This document shows, one piece after another, positions 8,497-18,915 of a DNA stretch of 42,890 bases (position 1 is the first letter of the stretch; each line of letters opens with the position of its first letter). A program made the translations under genes and the position numbers. Location: positions 1 to 42,890 of the forward strand of contig NZ_JHYY01000043.1 in assembly GCF_000621205.1 (NCBI RefSeq), in the 5' to 3' direction. Under the pieces are notes generated by a model. It did no database searches and was not told the DNA's origin. It worked only from the letters and a program-made list of their open reading frames with translations. This DNA is from Halotalea alkalilenta DSM 17697 (GTDB lineage Bacteria; Pseudomonadota; Gammaproteobacteria; Pseudomonadales; Halomonadaceae).

Positions 8497-9738
8497 ATGT
8501 TCGCCTCTCACCGCACCGGCACCCTGCTCGGCACTCGCATCCTGCTCGGCGTCAGCGGCGGCATCGCCGCCTACAAGAGCGCGGTGCTCGCGCGCCTGCT
8601 GAAAAAAGCAGGCGCCGAGGTGAGGGTGGTGATGACCGAAGGCGCCCAAGCTTTCATCAAGCCGCTGACCTTCCAGGCGCTTACCGGGGAACCGGTGGGA
8701 ACGTCGCTGCTGGACCCGGAGGCCGAGGCGGGCATGGGGCATATCGAGCTCGCTCGCTGGGCCGAACTGATCCTGATCGCACCTGCCAGCGCCAATCTCA
8801 TCGCCCGGCTCTCGAGGGGACATGCCGATGACCTGCTCACCACGCTGTGCCTGGGGAGCGGCGCCGAGCGCATGCTTGCGCCGGCGATGAACCAGCAGAT
8901 GTGGGCCCATCCCGCGGTGCAGGAGAACGTCGACAGGCTCAAGACCCAAGGCTGGGGGATCCTCGGCCCGGACGCGGGCGAGCAGGCCTGCGGCGACATC
9001 GGTAGCGGACGGATGATGGAGCCGGAAGCGATCATCGATACGCTCCAGGCCTCGCCGGGCCAGCGTCCGGCGCAGGGTCTCGAGATCGTCATCACCGCCG
9101 GCCCGACGCGGGAAGCCATCGACCCGGTTCGCTACCTGACCAACCACAGCTCGGGCAAGATGGGCTACGCCCTCGCCGCCGCCGCCCAAGCGCTCGGCGC
9201 CACCGTCACGCTGATCAGCGGGCCGGTGCGGCTGGCCACCCCGCCCGGCGTGGCGCGAGTCGATGTCGACAGCGCAGAGCAGATGCTCGATGCCGCCGAA
9301 CGTGCAGCCGCGACGGCGGACATTTTCATCGCTGCCGCGGCGGTGGCGGACTACCGACCGGCCACTGCCGCGGAGCAGAAGATCAAGAAAGGCAGTGAAG
9401 ACGAGCTGGTCCTGCGCCTGATCAAGAACCCAGACGTCGTCGCCACCATAGCGGCACGCGAGAACGCCCCCTTCACCGTAGGATTCGCCGCGGAGACCGA
9501 GGCGCTCGAGCGCCACGCGCTCGACAAACTCGAGCGCAAACGCCTGATGATGATCGTTGCCAACCAGGTCGGCGGCGGCCTCGGCTTCGACCGCGACGAC
9601 AACGCCGCGACGCTTTACTGGCGCGAACCCAAGCAGCAGATACGCAGCGAGCGCTTCGAGGCCCAGCCCAAGCGCGCGCTGGCCGAGAAACTGATCCTGC
9701 GGATCGTCGCTCACTATCGCAGCGCGACAAGCGCCTGA
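8497..9738 (+). CDS. coaBC: Bifunctional phosphopantothenoylcysteine decarboxylase/synthetase
   Basis: Two-domain enzyme of coenzyme A synthesis: CoaB joins cysteine to 4'-phosphopantothenate and CoaC decarboxylates the product. The N-terminal flavoprotein CoaC domain (about 1-190) has the catalytic His82 (GHIELARWAE), the PAMN loop with Asn132 and the active-site Cys165 in ACGDIGSGRM. The C-terminal CoaB domain (about 195-413) has GPTREAIDPVRYLTNHSSGKMG, the substrate motif KIKK and ANQVGGGLGF. The 413-residue length is typical. It is followed by dut after about 30 nt, a pairing conserved in many gammaproteobacteria. Confidence 0.96.
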   Translation: MFASHRTGTLLGTRILLGVSGGIAAYKSAVLARLLKKAGAEVRVVMTEGAQAFIKPLTFQALTGEPVGTSLLDPEAEAGMGHIELARWAELILIAPASANLIARLSRGHADDLLTTLCLGSGAERMLAPAMNQQMWAHPAVQENVDRLKTQGWGILGPDAGEQACGDIGSGRMMEPEAIIDTLQASPGQRPAQGLEIVITAGPTREAIDPVRYLTNHSSGKMGYALAAAAQALGATVTLISGPVRLATPPGVARVDVDSAEQMLDAAERAAATADIFIAAAAVADYRPATAAEQKIKKGSEDELVLRLIKNPDVVATIAARENAPFTVGFAAETEALERHALDKLERKRLMMIVANQVGGGLGFDRDDNAATLYWREPKQQIRSERFEAQPKRALAEKLILRIVAHYRSATSA

Positions 9739-9768
9739 ACCCATACCCAGAACCAGGAGAGCACTTCG

Positions 9769-11156
<1,388 letters not shown>

Positions 11157-11191
11157 GCACATCCACGAAGCGACCATAACGAATCGACGCC

Positions 11192-11815
11192 ATGACGCAG
11201 GAAACCCAAGCGCCCTCCCGCCGCGAGCAGATTCTACAGACGCTCGCGGAGATGCTCGAGCAGGAGAACGGTGGACGGATCACCACTGCGGCACTCGCCC
11301 GTCAGGTCGGCGTCTCCGAGGCAGCTCTCTATCGCCACTTCCCCAGCAAGGCCAAGATGTTCGAAGCCTTGATCGGCTTCATCGAGCAGTCGGTGTTCGA
11401 GCGCATCCAGGCGATCATCGAAGGCACCAGGCGCGACCAGGCCCCGGCGAGCGAATGCATACGCCTGATCCTCACCCTGGTACTCACCTTCGCCGCGCGC
11501 AATCCCGGCCTCTGCCGACTGCTCAATGGAGAGATCCTCAGTGGCGACGTCGCCCGCCTTCGCCCACGCATGGCGCAGTTCTTCGAGCGGCTCGAGACCC
11601 AGCTCAAGCAGGTGCTGCGTGAGGCCGAGATCCAGCAGGGGCTGCGCCTGCCGAGTACGGTGACGACCTACGCCAACCTGCTGTTGAGCGTGATCGAGGG
11701 GCGCATCGGCCAATACGTGCGCAGCGGCTTCCGCCGTGCGCCCACCGAGCTATGGGAAGACCAGTGGCAGCTGCTGTCGGCCCCTCTCACCGGCCTCGCT
11801 CACTCCCGCCCGTGA
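11192..11815 (+). CDS. slmA: Nucleoid occlusion factor SlmA
   Basis: TetR-family DNA-binding protein that blocks FtsZ ring assembly over the nucleoid. The helix-turn-helix ITTAALARQVGVSEAALYRHFPSKAKMFEAL (split here over two stretches, roughly residues 30-61) is nearly diagnostic for SlmA, and the 207-residue length fits (E. coli 198). It lies 35 nt after argB on the same strand and converges on rpoH. Its downstream terminator has been split by an insertion. Confidence 0.92.
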   Translation: MTQETQAPSRREQILQTLAEMLEQENGGRITTAALARQVGVSEAALYRHFPSKAKMFEALIGFIEQSVFERIQAIIEGTRRDQAPASECIRLILTLVLTFAARNPGLCRLLNGEILSGDVARLRPRMAQFFERLETQLKQVLREAEIQQGLRLPSTVTTYANLLLSVIEGRIGQYVRSGFRRAPTELWEDQWQLLSAPLTGLAHSRP

Positions 11816-11835
11816 CAGCCACTGGACGGGCGTGA

Positions 11836-11852
11836 GAAAAAGCCCCGGCGCC
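11836..11852 (+). terminator. Left half of a split slmA/rpoH terminator
   Basis: G-A5-GCCCCGGCGCC lies 20 nt after the slmA stop. Its exact 11-bp complement, GGCGCCGGGGC followed by TTTTC, lies at 13692-13707 beside the rpoH stop. Together they would make a normal bidirectional terminator between two convergent genes. They are now about 1.84 kb apart with IS ends between them. Whether the separated halves still terminate is unknown. Confidence 0.6.
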
Positions 11853-11889
11853 TTTGAACTGCCCCCCAATAGTTGGACGGTTGGTTCTC

Positions 11890-12135
11890 TCAGCCGGTGG
11901 CCATGGCCTGAGTCCTGTACTGTACGGGGCTCAGGCCTTTTAGTTTCATTTTGATCCGCTCGTGATTGTAGTAATCGATGTAACGATCGAGACCTCGCTG
12001 CAACTTCTCAACATTATCGAACGGCTCAGGTGAAAGTATTCGGCCTTCAGGGTACCAAGGAAGCTCTCCATCGCGGCATTGTCCAGGCAGTTGCCCTGGC
12101 GTGACATGCTTTGGGTCAGCGCCTGTCTGCCGCAA
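11890..12135 (-). pseudogene. IS3-family (IS150-like) transposase, C-terminal remnant
   Basis: Only the end of the DDE integrase domain survives. One frame reads [18 protein letters not shown] and continues to LKAEYFHL. After a one-base change near 12025-12032 the next frame reads [20 protein letters not shown] and then KLKGLSPVQYRTQA to the stop. The catalytic Glu region (DNAAMESF) is present, but the two upstream Asp residues and the first reading frame are gone. It cannot be active. Its stop lies just inside the left inverted end. Confidence 0.85.
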
Positions 12136-12174
12136 AACGGCGGTGAAGCTACGGTAGCCATAGCATGCACGTTC

Positions 12175-12561
12175 TCAGATCCACACATCATTCTGGGCCG
12201 TCCGCTCTCCCGTCCAGTCGCCCGTGTTCAACACGCCGCGCGGCTCGATCAGCATCAGTTTGACTTCATGCTCAGCATAGGGCTTGTGCTCGACCCCTTT
12301 GGGAACGACATACAGCTCGCCTTGCCGCAGCAAGACGTTGCCATCGCGGAAGTCAATGCGCAGCTCGCCCTCAAGCACAAGGAAGGCTTCGTCGGTATCT
12401 GCGTGAGTGTGCCAAACGAAGTGGCCTTCCAGGCGAACGATCTTGAATTGGTAGTCGTTCATTTCAGCGACGACCTTGGGCGTCCATTGCTCGCTGAAAA
12501 GCGCGAACTTCTGCGCAAAGTTGATGCCGTGTTGGCGGCCTGTGCCGGGTGTCGGTGTCAT
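12175..12561 (-). CDS. Small cupin-domain protein
   Basis: A single-domain beta-barrel protein of 128 residues. The first cupin motif is visible as [20 protein letters not shown] (metal-ligand His, His and Glu) and the second as [16 protein letters not shown] with the last His ligand. Such proteins bind metal and small ligands as enzymes or sensors; no reaction can be assigned. The start at 12561 (MTPTPGTG) follows an AGGA site; an upstream extension to 12870 overlaps the AraC gene and is not credible. It lies 89 bp after the AraC-type regulator on the same strand, so it may be regulated by it or act with it. Both travel inside the IS-bounded segment. Confidence 0.75.
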   Translation of the reverse strand: MTPTPGTGRQHGINFAQKFALFSEQWTPKVVAEMNDYQFKIVRLEGHFVWHTHADTDEAFLVLEGELRIDFRDGNVLLRQGELYVVPKGVEHKPYAEHEVKLMLIEPRGVLNTGDWTGERTAQNDVWI

Positions 12562-12650
12562 GCTGAAATCCTGATGAAAGCCAGAAGTCAGCATGTTAGA
12601 AAAGCACCGCCTGCGGGTCTTGCACGATCGTGCAGGTCGCTGCCATGAAC

Positions 12651-13466
12651 CTACCGGGGCCGCTTGATCCGTTTCAGCCATCGCGCCGGAGGAACGCCAT
12701 AGGCCGAGGTGAACTGGCGCGCCATATGGCTCTGGTCGAAGAAACCAGACCTCAGCGCCGATTCGGCGATGGTCAGGCCCGACAGCATCAGCCGCCGGGA
12801 GAAATCGAGGCGGCGCATCGTCAGATAACGATAGGGACTGGTGCCGTAGAGCGACCGGAAATCCCGGCATAGCTGCCAGCGATCCAAGCCACTGGTTTCT
12901 GCCAGCGTATCCAGCGTGATGATTTGATCCAGCGCGTCATGGATATAGGCCCGAGCACGTTCCACTGCGATGAAATCGGGATGACGCCGGATACGGCGCT
13001 GCCCGGCAACGGCGACCAAGGCATGCGCCAGGTCGTGCAGCGCATCTTCTTCTTCCATCGGGTCGATGCCCGCATCCATGCCTTGCAGCAAGGGCGCCAG
13101 TGCGGCCTGGAGCCGTGGATCGCTGGACAGACCGCCCTCGATGAAGGGGAGCGGCTTGCCGCCGAGAATCTGTTGGATCAAGGAAGGCTCGATGTACGCC
13201 ATCCGGTAATGAAAGCCGACCTCGGTGCCCGCCTCGCCATCATGGAGTTCATCTGGATGCAACACCAGGATGGTTCCGGGCAGGCTATGGCGCTGGGCGC
13301 GGCGATACTGGAAGCTCTGCACGCCCGCCAGGGTGAGGCCAATGGCATAGGTGTCGTGTCGATGCGGGGCGTAACCGTACCCGCCGAAATAGGCTTCGAT
13401 GCGCTCGATCTTTCCCGGTCGGGTGGCGTGCTGAACCCAATCGTAAGGTGTTGTTGTTTTAGCCAT
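12651..13466 (-). CDS. AraC-family transcriptional regulator
   Basis: The protein has about 271 residues from the ATG at 13466; alternative starts at 13481 (ATG) or 13499 (TTG) add 5 or 11 residues. An N-terminal AraC-binding cupin-like sensor (about 1-120; APHRHDTYAIGLTLAG, HPDELHDGEAG) is followed by two helix-turn-helix motifs at the C terminus. These are TLDTLAETSGLDRWQLCRDF and IAESALRSGFFDQSHMARQF, ending YGVPPARW as in the AraC signature. The ligand is unknown. It precedes the cupin gene and is bounded by IS ends, which suggests acquisition as a pair. Confidence 0.85.
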   Translation of the reverse strand: MAKTTTPYDWVQHATRPGKIERIEAYFGGYGYAPHRHDTYAIGLTLAGVQSFQYRRAQRHSLPGTILVLHPDELHDGEAGTEVGFHYRMAYIEPSLIQQILGGKPLPFIEGGLSSDPRLQAALAPLLQGMDAGIDPMEEEDALHDLAHALVAVAGQRRIRRHPDFIAVERARAYIHDALDQIITLDTLAETSGLDRWQLCRDFRSLYGTSPYRYLTMRRLDFSRRLMLSGLTIAESALRSGFFDQSHMARQFTSAYGVPPARWLKRIKRPR

Positions 13467-13635
13467 CCTGTTTTTCCACATAGAAACGCGGCCTGACAAG
13501 GAATCGGCACACAGGTTCGCAATCCTACTTCCCTACGAGGAATTGCAGGTAGAAAAACTGAAGCATCGAATGACACCTGGTTCGGTCGTGTCGGCGTTTT
13601 CGCCGCCGGGCTTTCGGGCTGCGCCCCGCCGCAAC

Positions 13636-13684
13636 GAACTGCCCCCGAAGGTTGGATCGGGTGTCCAACCTTCGGGGGCAGTTC
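13636..13684. repeat. Perfect 21-bp inverted repeat made of two IS ends
   Basis: The arms start GAACTGCCCCCGAAGG and run 21 bp each with no mismatch, around the 7-nt centre TCGGGTG. Each arm equals the IS-type end that closes the segment at 11855. The result is either two abutted IS ends with outward-facing tips, or an end hairpin that insulates the element from outside transcription. As RNA it would form a very stable hairpin. Confidence 0.8.
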
Positions 13685-13691
13685 ATCTTGC

Positions 13692-13707
13692 GGCGCCGGG
13701 GCTTTTC
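13692..13707 (-). terminator. Right half of the split slmA/rpoH terminator
   Basis: GGCGCCGGGGCTTTTC lies 25 nt past the rpoH stop and is the exact complement (11 bp) of the half at 11842-11852. See the left half for the argument. Confidence 0.55.
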
Positions 13708-13731
13708 TTCACAGCGAGGTTCGAAAGCGGC

Positions 13732-14604
<873 letters not shown>

Positions 14605-14749
14605 GTTTGGCTGTCTCCTTGCGACTTGGCCGGATGAACTGGCCGAATAAAAGAGCGTAACCCTATGACACGTGGATGAAGACGACTCGATCGTGGCTGC
14701 TCTGGAAGCCACCGAGTTGGACCATCGAAGCTGTCCTGAGTTCCCCGGG

Positions 14750-15742
14750 TCAGCGCGGACGAATCTCGGCGAGATGCCGACCTACCGCCACCCAGGCGCC
14801 AATCAAGCTCAATAGTATACTACACGCCACCATCAGCAGCGAACCGCCACCCCCGAGCGAGGGCAAAGCGTAGTCACTGCCATAGCTACGCGCCAGCGCA
14901 CCAATCGGCGCGGAGAGCCAGCCACGCCCCAGGGTCAGCAGCACTACCGCGAGCACGCCGCCGCCCAGCCCGAACCAAGCCCCGCTGTAGAGGAATGGCC
15001 TTCTCACGAAGGCCCGGGTCGCGCCGATCAGCGTCACTACCTCGATCTCCTTGCGCCGATTCTCCACCGCGAGCCTGATGGTGTTGCCGACCACCAGCAG
15101 CACACCGAAACCGAACAGCACCGCCAGGCCCAAGGTCAGGCGCTGGCCCAGCGCGCCCAGCTCGCGCAGGCGCTCGAGCCAAGCGAGGTCGAGACGCGCC
15201 TCGTCGACGCCTTCGAGCCTCCCCAAGCGCTCGGCCAGTCGCTCGGCCTCCGCGGGATCACGCTCGAGCGGCGTGACCAAGAGCGTCGCCGGCAGCGGGT
15301 TGGCGTCGAGCAGCGACAGCGTATCGCCTACGCCAAGAGCCTGCTGGAACTCCTGGAGCCCCTGTTCGGCGGTGATCACCTCGACCTCGGACACGCCCGG
15401 CTCGCCCCGTACCCGCTCGGCCAGCCCGATGACCTGCTCGCTGCTGCTACCGGGGGAGAGATAGAGGGTCATTCGCGCACTGTCGTCGAAACTATGATCG
15501 AGCGCACGCACGCTGCCGAGTCCGAGCCAGAGCATCGCCGGCAGAACCAGGGCGATCGCGATCGCGAGCATGGTGAACAGCGAGGAGAAAGGCTGGCGCA
15601 CGAGCCGCCGCCCGCTGTCCAGCGCGACCTGGCGGTGGTGGCGCAGCCAGGCCTGATAGCGGCTGTCGAGGGATATCCGCTGGGCGCGCGCGCCCTTGCG
15701 CGGACGCGGCTCGCGCGCAGCCGCCTTCGGCGTAGGTTTCAT
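14750..15742 (-). CDS. ftsX: Cell division protein FtsX
   Basis: Membrane partner of FtsE in the ABC-transporter-like complex that activates septal peptidoglycan hydrolases. The 330-residue protein has a basic cytoplasmic N terminus, a first membrane helix around residues 53-75, a large periplasmic loop (about 85-210) and three C-terminal helices typical of FtsX-like permeases. Its ATG overlaps the ftsE stop by four bases (ATGA), indicating translational coupling. Confidence 0.93.
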   Translation of the reverse strand: MKPTPKAAAREPRPRKGARAQRISLDSRYQAWLRHHRQVALDSGRRLVRQPFSSLFTMLAIAIALVLPAMLWLGLGSVRALDHSFDDSARMTLYLSPGSSSEQVIGLAERVRGEPGVSEVEVITAEQGLQEFQQALGVGDTLSLLDANPLPATLLVTPLERDPAEAERLAERLGRLEGVDEARLDLAWLERLRELGALGQRLTLGLAVLFGFGVLLVVGNTIRLAVENRRKEIEVVTLIGATRAFVRRPFLYSGAWFGLGGGVLAVVLLTLGRGWLSAPIGALARSYGSDYALPSLGGGGSLLMVACSILLSLIGAWVAVGRHLAEIRPR

Positions 15743-16413
15743 GCAGCCTCCTCATCGGCGATCAGGCGGCCTTCGCGCAGCCGCAGGATGCGGTGGCGAA
15801 GACGAGCGATCAGCGCCAGGTCGTGGCTCGCCAGCAGCACCGTGGTGCCGATCCGATTGAAATCCTCGAAAAGCCGCATGATGTCGGCAGAGAGCTGGGG
15901 GTCGAGGTTACCGGTCGGCTCGTCGGCGAGCAGCAGCGCGGGCTTGTTGACCACCGCCCTGGCGATGCCGACACGCTGCTGCTCGCCGCCGGAAAGCTCG
16001 ATCGGCAGCGCCCGCTCGCGATGCAGCAGCCCTACCTTGTCGAGCGCCGCGCGCACCCGGCGCGCGGCATCCAAGGGCGGCACCCCCTGGATCAGCAGCG
16101 GCAGAGCGACGTTGTCGAACACGCTGCGATCGAACAACAGCTGGTGGTCCTGGAATACCACGCCGATCTGGCGTCGGTAGAACGGCACCTGCCCAGCGCT
16201 GAGCGAGGCCAGGTCACGCCCAGCGACCAGCACCCGCCCCCGGCTCGGTCGCTCGAGGCAAGTAAGCAGCTTGAGCACCGAACTCTTGCCCGCCCCGGAG
16301 TGGCCGGTGAGGAACACCATCTCGCCGCGCTCGATCGAGAAATTGAGATCGGCGATCGCCTCGAAGCGACCGCCATAGCGCTTGCCCACGTGCTCGAAGG
16401 TGATCATCGCCAT
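15739..16413 (-). CDS. ftsE: Cell division ATP-binding protein FtsE
   Basis: The ATPase of the FtsEX divisome complex. The 224-residue protein has Walker A GHSGAGKSS (37-45), the ABC signature LSGGEQQRVGIARA and Walker B LLLADEPTGNLD. An alternative start two codons later (MITFEHVG) matches the usual family start. It lies 3 nt after ftsY and overlaps ftsX by 4 nt. Confidence 0.95.
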   Translation of the reverse strand: MAMITFEHVGKRYGGRFEAIADLNFSIERGEMVFLTGHSGAGKSSVLKLLTCLERPSRGRVLVAGRDLASLSAGQVPFYRRQIGVVFQDHQLLFDRSVFDNVALPLLIQGVPPLDAARRVRAALDKVGLLHRERALPIELSGGEQQRVGIARAVVNKPALLLADEPTGNLDPQLSADIMRLFEDFNRIGTTVLLASHDLALIARLRHRILRLREGRLIADEEAA

Positions 16414-16416
16414 CGG

Positions 16417-17724
16417 CTAGCTGCTCCGCTGATCGAACAGGGCATCGACGAACGGCTTGGCCTCGAATGGGCGCAGGTCGTCGAGGGTCTCCCCGACGCC
16501 GATGAAACGAATCGGGATCTCGAGCTGCTTGGCCAGGGCGAAGATCACCCCGCCCTTCGCCGTGCCATCGAGTTTGGTAAGCGCAATGCCGGTGATCGGC
16601 ACCGCGTCGCCGAAGGTCTGCGCCTGGCTGATCGCGTTCTGCCCGGTACCGGCATCGACCACCAGCAGCACCTCGTGGGGCGCATCGGCGTCCAGCTTGG
16701 CCATCACCCGGCGGACCTTCTTCAGCTCTTCCATCAGGTGGCTCTTGTTGTGCAGCCGTCCTGCGGTATCGGCGATGAGGATGTCGGTACCGCGCGAACG
16801 CGCCGCCGACAGCGCATCGAAAATCACCGAGGCGCTGTCCGCACCGGTATGCTGGGCGATCACCGGCACCTTGTTGCGCTCGCCCCAGACCTGGAGCTGC
16901 TCGACCGCGGCGGCGCGGAAGGTATCCCCAGCCGCGAGCATCACCGAGCGCCCCTCGCGCTGGAAGCGGCGGGCGAGCTTGCCGATGGTAGTGGTCTTGC
17001 CGACGCCGTTGACCCCGACCACCAGGATCACGAACGGCCCCTGGCCCTTCGGCGGCAAGGGCATCGGCCGCTCCACCGGGAGCAACATGGCGGCGAGCTC
17101 TTCCTGCAGCGCGCGATAGAGCGCCTGGGCGCTGGAAAGCTCGCGCCGGGACACGCGCTCGGTCAGCCGGTCGATGATCACCGTCGTCGCCTCGACCCCG
17201 ACGTCCGCCATCAGCAGTTGGGTCTCGAGATCCTCGATCAGCTCATCGTCGATCTCTTTCTCACCGAGAAACAGAGTAGCGATGCCGCCGGTCAGGTTGC
17301 TGCGGGTCTTGCTCAGCCCCTGGCGGATCCGCGAGAACCAGCCGCGGGATTCCTCCGACTCGACCGGCTCGTCGTCCAGCGCCTCCTGCGGCGGCGCGGC
17401 GAGCACCTCGCGGCCGGCGATCAAGGGGGGCTCATCGCTCGCTGGCGTCTCGCTCACCTGCCCGTCGGGCGCACCATCGCGCTGTGGCGGCTGCCCGGCA
17501 GTCGCGACTTGCTTCGTATCCGGCACATCGGCAGGCGGCGGCGAAGGTTCGCCCTCGGCGAGGTCATCGTGCCCTACCGACTCAGGCTCGGCGAGCGGGG
17601 GGATTTCGGCCGACGGCAACCCCTCGCCTTCTTTCGGCTCGGCGGTCTGCGGCGATTGGGAAGGCTCCGACTGCTGCGAGGAGCGCTCGTCTTGCTGCTT
17701 ATTGCGTTTGAAAAAACCGAACAT
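16417..17724 (-). CDS. ftsY: Signal recognition particle receptor FtsY
   Basis: GTPase that docks SRP-ribosome complexes at the inner membrane. The 435-residue protein has a long acidic, Pro/Glu-rich A domain (about 1-130) and then the NG domain. The GTPase motifs are GVNGVGKTTTIGKL (about 236-249), DTAGRLHNKS and TKLDGTAKGG. The start MFGFFKRNK is the amphipathic membrane-targeting N terminus typical of FtsY. It is the first gene of ftsYEX-rpoH and is divergent from rsmD. Confidence 0.95.
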   Translation of the reverse strand: MFGFFKRNKQQDERSSQQSEPSQSPQTAEPKEGEGLPSAEIPPLAEPESVGHDDLAEGEPSPPPADVPDTKQVATAGQPPQRDGAPDGQVSETPASDEPPLIAGREVLAAPPQEALDDEPVESEESRGWFSRIRQGLSKTRSNLTGGIATLFLGEKEIDDELIEDLETQLLMADVGVEATTVIIDRLTERVSRRELSSAQALYRALQEELAAMLLPVERPMPLPPKGQGPFVILVVGVNGVGKTTTIGKLARRFQREGRSVMLAAGDTFRAAAVEQLQVWGERNKVPVIAQHTGADSASVIFDALSAARSRGTDILIADTAGRLHNKSHLMEELKKVRRVMAKLDADAPHEVLLVVDAGTGQNAISQAQTFGDAVPITGIALTKLDGTAKGGVIFALAKQLEIPIRFIGVGETLDDLRPFEAKPFVDALFDQRSS

Positions 17725-17882
17725 GGGAAATCATCATGCCTGTAAAGGAGATGGGCCGAATCACCGCTCGGTGACCCAGTGACGCCGCGCCTCGGCGGGC
17801 ATGGCGCAGGCGAAAATGGTCGCGCCCTAAACGTTTCGGCATCCTATCACTTGCGGCCCTGACACGGGTACAATCGCGCGCC

Positions 17883-18485
17883 ATGAGCCCAAAACGCCCG
17901 CCTTCCCACCACCGCACTCGACCCGCAGGGCGGGTACGCCTGATCGGCGGCCGCCTCAAACGCAGCGTGATCGAAGTGCTCCACAGCCCCGGCCTTCGAC
18001 CGACGCCAGACCGGGTCCGCGAGACCCTGTTCAACTGGCTCGCCTTCGAACTCGCCGGAGTCCGCGTGCTCGATCCATTCGCCGGCAGCGGCGCGCTCGG
18101 TTTCGAGGCGATCTCCCGCGGTGCCGCGAAGGTGCTGATGATCGAGCGCGACCGGCGAGTCGCCGGACTGCTGCGCGACAACGCTCGCCGCCTCGGCATC
18201 GGCGAGCAGGTCGAGGTACGCGAGGCGGATGCGCTCGCCCAGCTTGCGCGGACGCCGGATGAACCTTACGACCTGGTCTTCCTCGACCCGCCGTTCCACC
18301 AGGGACTGGCGGCCGAAGCCGCGGCGCTGCTCGAACGGCATGGCTGGCTCACCCAGCGGGCGCTGATCTATCTCGAATGTGAATCGAGCCTGGCGACGCC
18401 GGTACCGGCAAATTGGGAGGCGCTGCGCGACACCCGCGCGGGCGAGACACAAGCCCGGCTCTATCGTCGTGCGCCGACGGGCTGA
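17883..18485 (+). CDS. rsmD: 16S rRNA (guanine-966-N2)-methyltransferase
   Basis: Methylates G966 of 16S rRNA during 30S assembly. The 200-residue protein has the family start GRVRLIGG, then RPTPDRVRETLFNWL, the SAM loop LDPFAGSGALGFEAISRGA and the catalytic motif DLVFLDPPF. Divergent from ftsY, a conserved arrangement. No ribosome-binding site is visible before the ATG, and a TACAAT -10-like hexamer sits only 9 nt upstream, so the mRNA may be leaderless. Confidence 0.93.
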   Translation: MSPKRPPSHHRTRPAGRVRLIGGRLKRSVIEVLHSPGLRPTPDRVRETLFNWLAFELAGVRVLDPFAGSGALGFEAISRGAAKVLMIERDRRVAGLLRDNARRLGIGEQVEVREADALAQLARTPDEPYDLVFLDPPFHQGLAAEAAALLERHGWLTQRALIYLECESSLATPVPANWEALRDTRAGETQARLYRRAPTG

Positions 18486-18606
18486 TCGGCGCTTGCTGAC
18501 CTGCCCGCCCTTCGGGCATGCTGGCGCGACGCGGCGATCCAGCCAAACTCACGACCGAACCAACCGCAGCAATTATCCGTAGTGAATGCCAGGAGGCACG
18601 CCCAAG

Positions 18607-18873
18607 ATGAGCACCGAACTCTTCGACCAGCTCGAACAGAAGGTCAGCAATGCACTCGATACCATCGAGATGCTGCGCATGGAGGTAGAGGAGCTCCGCG
18701 AAGAGAATCAGCGGCTTCTCAACGAGCGCCAGCAGGGCGAATCACGCCTCAACGATATTCTCGCGCGCTTCAACCAGATCGAGCAGCAAAACGCGAACGC
18801 TCCCCAGGATCCTGCCCAGGGCTTCCAGCCCAACCAGGAAGCGACGCAGCCGAGCGAGCAGCAGCACTACTGA
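18607..18873 (+). CDS. zapB: ZapB-like cell division coiled-coil protein
   Basis: An 88-residue acidic protein that is almost entirely heptad-repeat coiled coil over residues 4-62 (MSTELFDQLEQKVSNALDTI, then EMLRMEVEELREENQRL). The pattern matches ZapB, which bridges the Z ring to MatP through ZapA. The start at 18607 follows AGGAGG; an in-frame ATG at 18586 lies before that site and is unlikely. The Gln/Pro-rich tail (about 63-88) is longer than in E. coli ZapB (81 residues). Family assignment rests on short coiled-coil similarity, so it is less certain than its neighbours. Confidence 0.7.
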   Translation: MSTELFDQLEQKVSNALDTIEMLRMEVEELREENQRLLNERQQGESRLNDILARFNQIEQQNANAPQDPAQGFQPNQEATQPSEQQHY

Positions 18874-18881
18874 GCGCCATC

Positions 18882-18910
18882 CGGGGGCGCGCCGCATCAT
18901 CGCGCCCCCG
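18882..18910 (+). terminator. Hairpin between convergent zapB and rimI
   Basis: A perfect 10-bp stem (CGGGGGCGCG/CGCGCCCCCG) with a 9-nt loop sits between the two stop codons. There is no T-run on either side, so intrinsic termination is not assured. Confidence 0.45.
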
Positions 18911-18915
18911 CTACG

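Larger units (their letters stand above)
11855..13685. mobile_element. IS3-family-derived segment with cargo genes
   Basis: The segment is bounded by inverted ends: TGAACTGCCCCCCAATAG (left, continuing to 11878) and, on the other strand, TGAACTGCCCCCGAAGG (right, 13685 inward). These resemble ends of IS3-family elements. Inside are a frameshifted transposase tail, a cupin gene and an AraC regulator, all on the minus strand. The 5' part of the transposase is missing. No convincing 3-4 bp target duplication is visible, so the present structure probably reflects insertion followed by rearrangement, or cargo capture. Confidence 0.6.

Noticed and set aside
12175-12870. Long version of the cupin gene (231 codons)
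   Set aside because: The first 103 codons overlap the AraC gene and carry no cupin similarity; the internal ATG at 12561 has an AGGA site and the family-like start.
13537-13571. Short plus-strand stretch reading EELQVEKLKHRM, recalling IS66-type transposases
   Set aside because: Twelve residues of charged helix are too little to claim homology.
15793-17745. 650-codon plus-strand open frame opposite ftsE and ftsY
   Set aside because: A shadow of the high-GC codon pattern; rich in Arg, His, Gly and Gln with no fold signature, and it crosses two certain genes.
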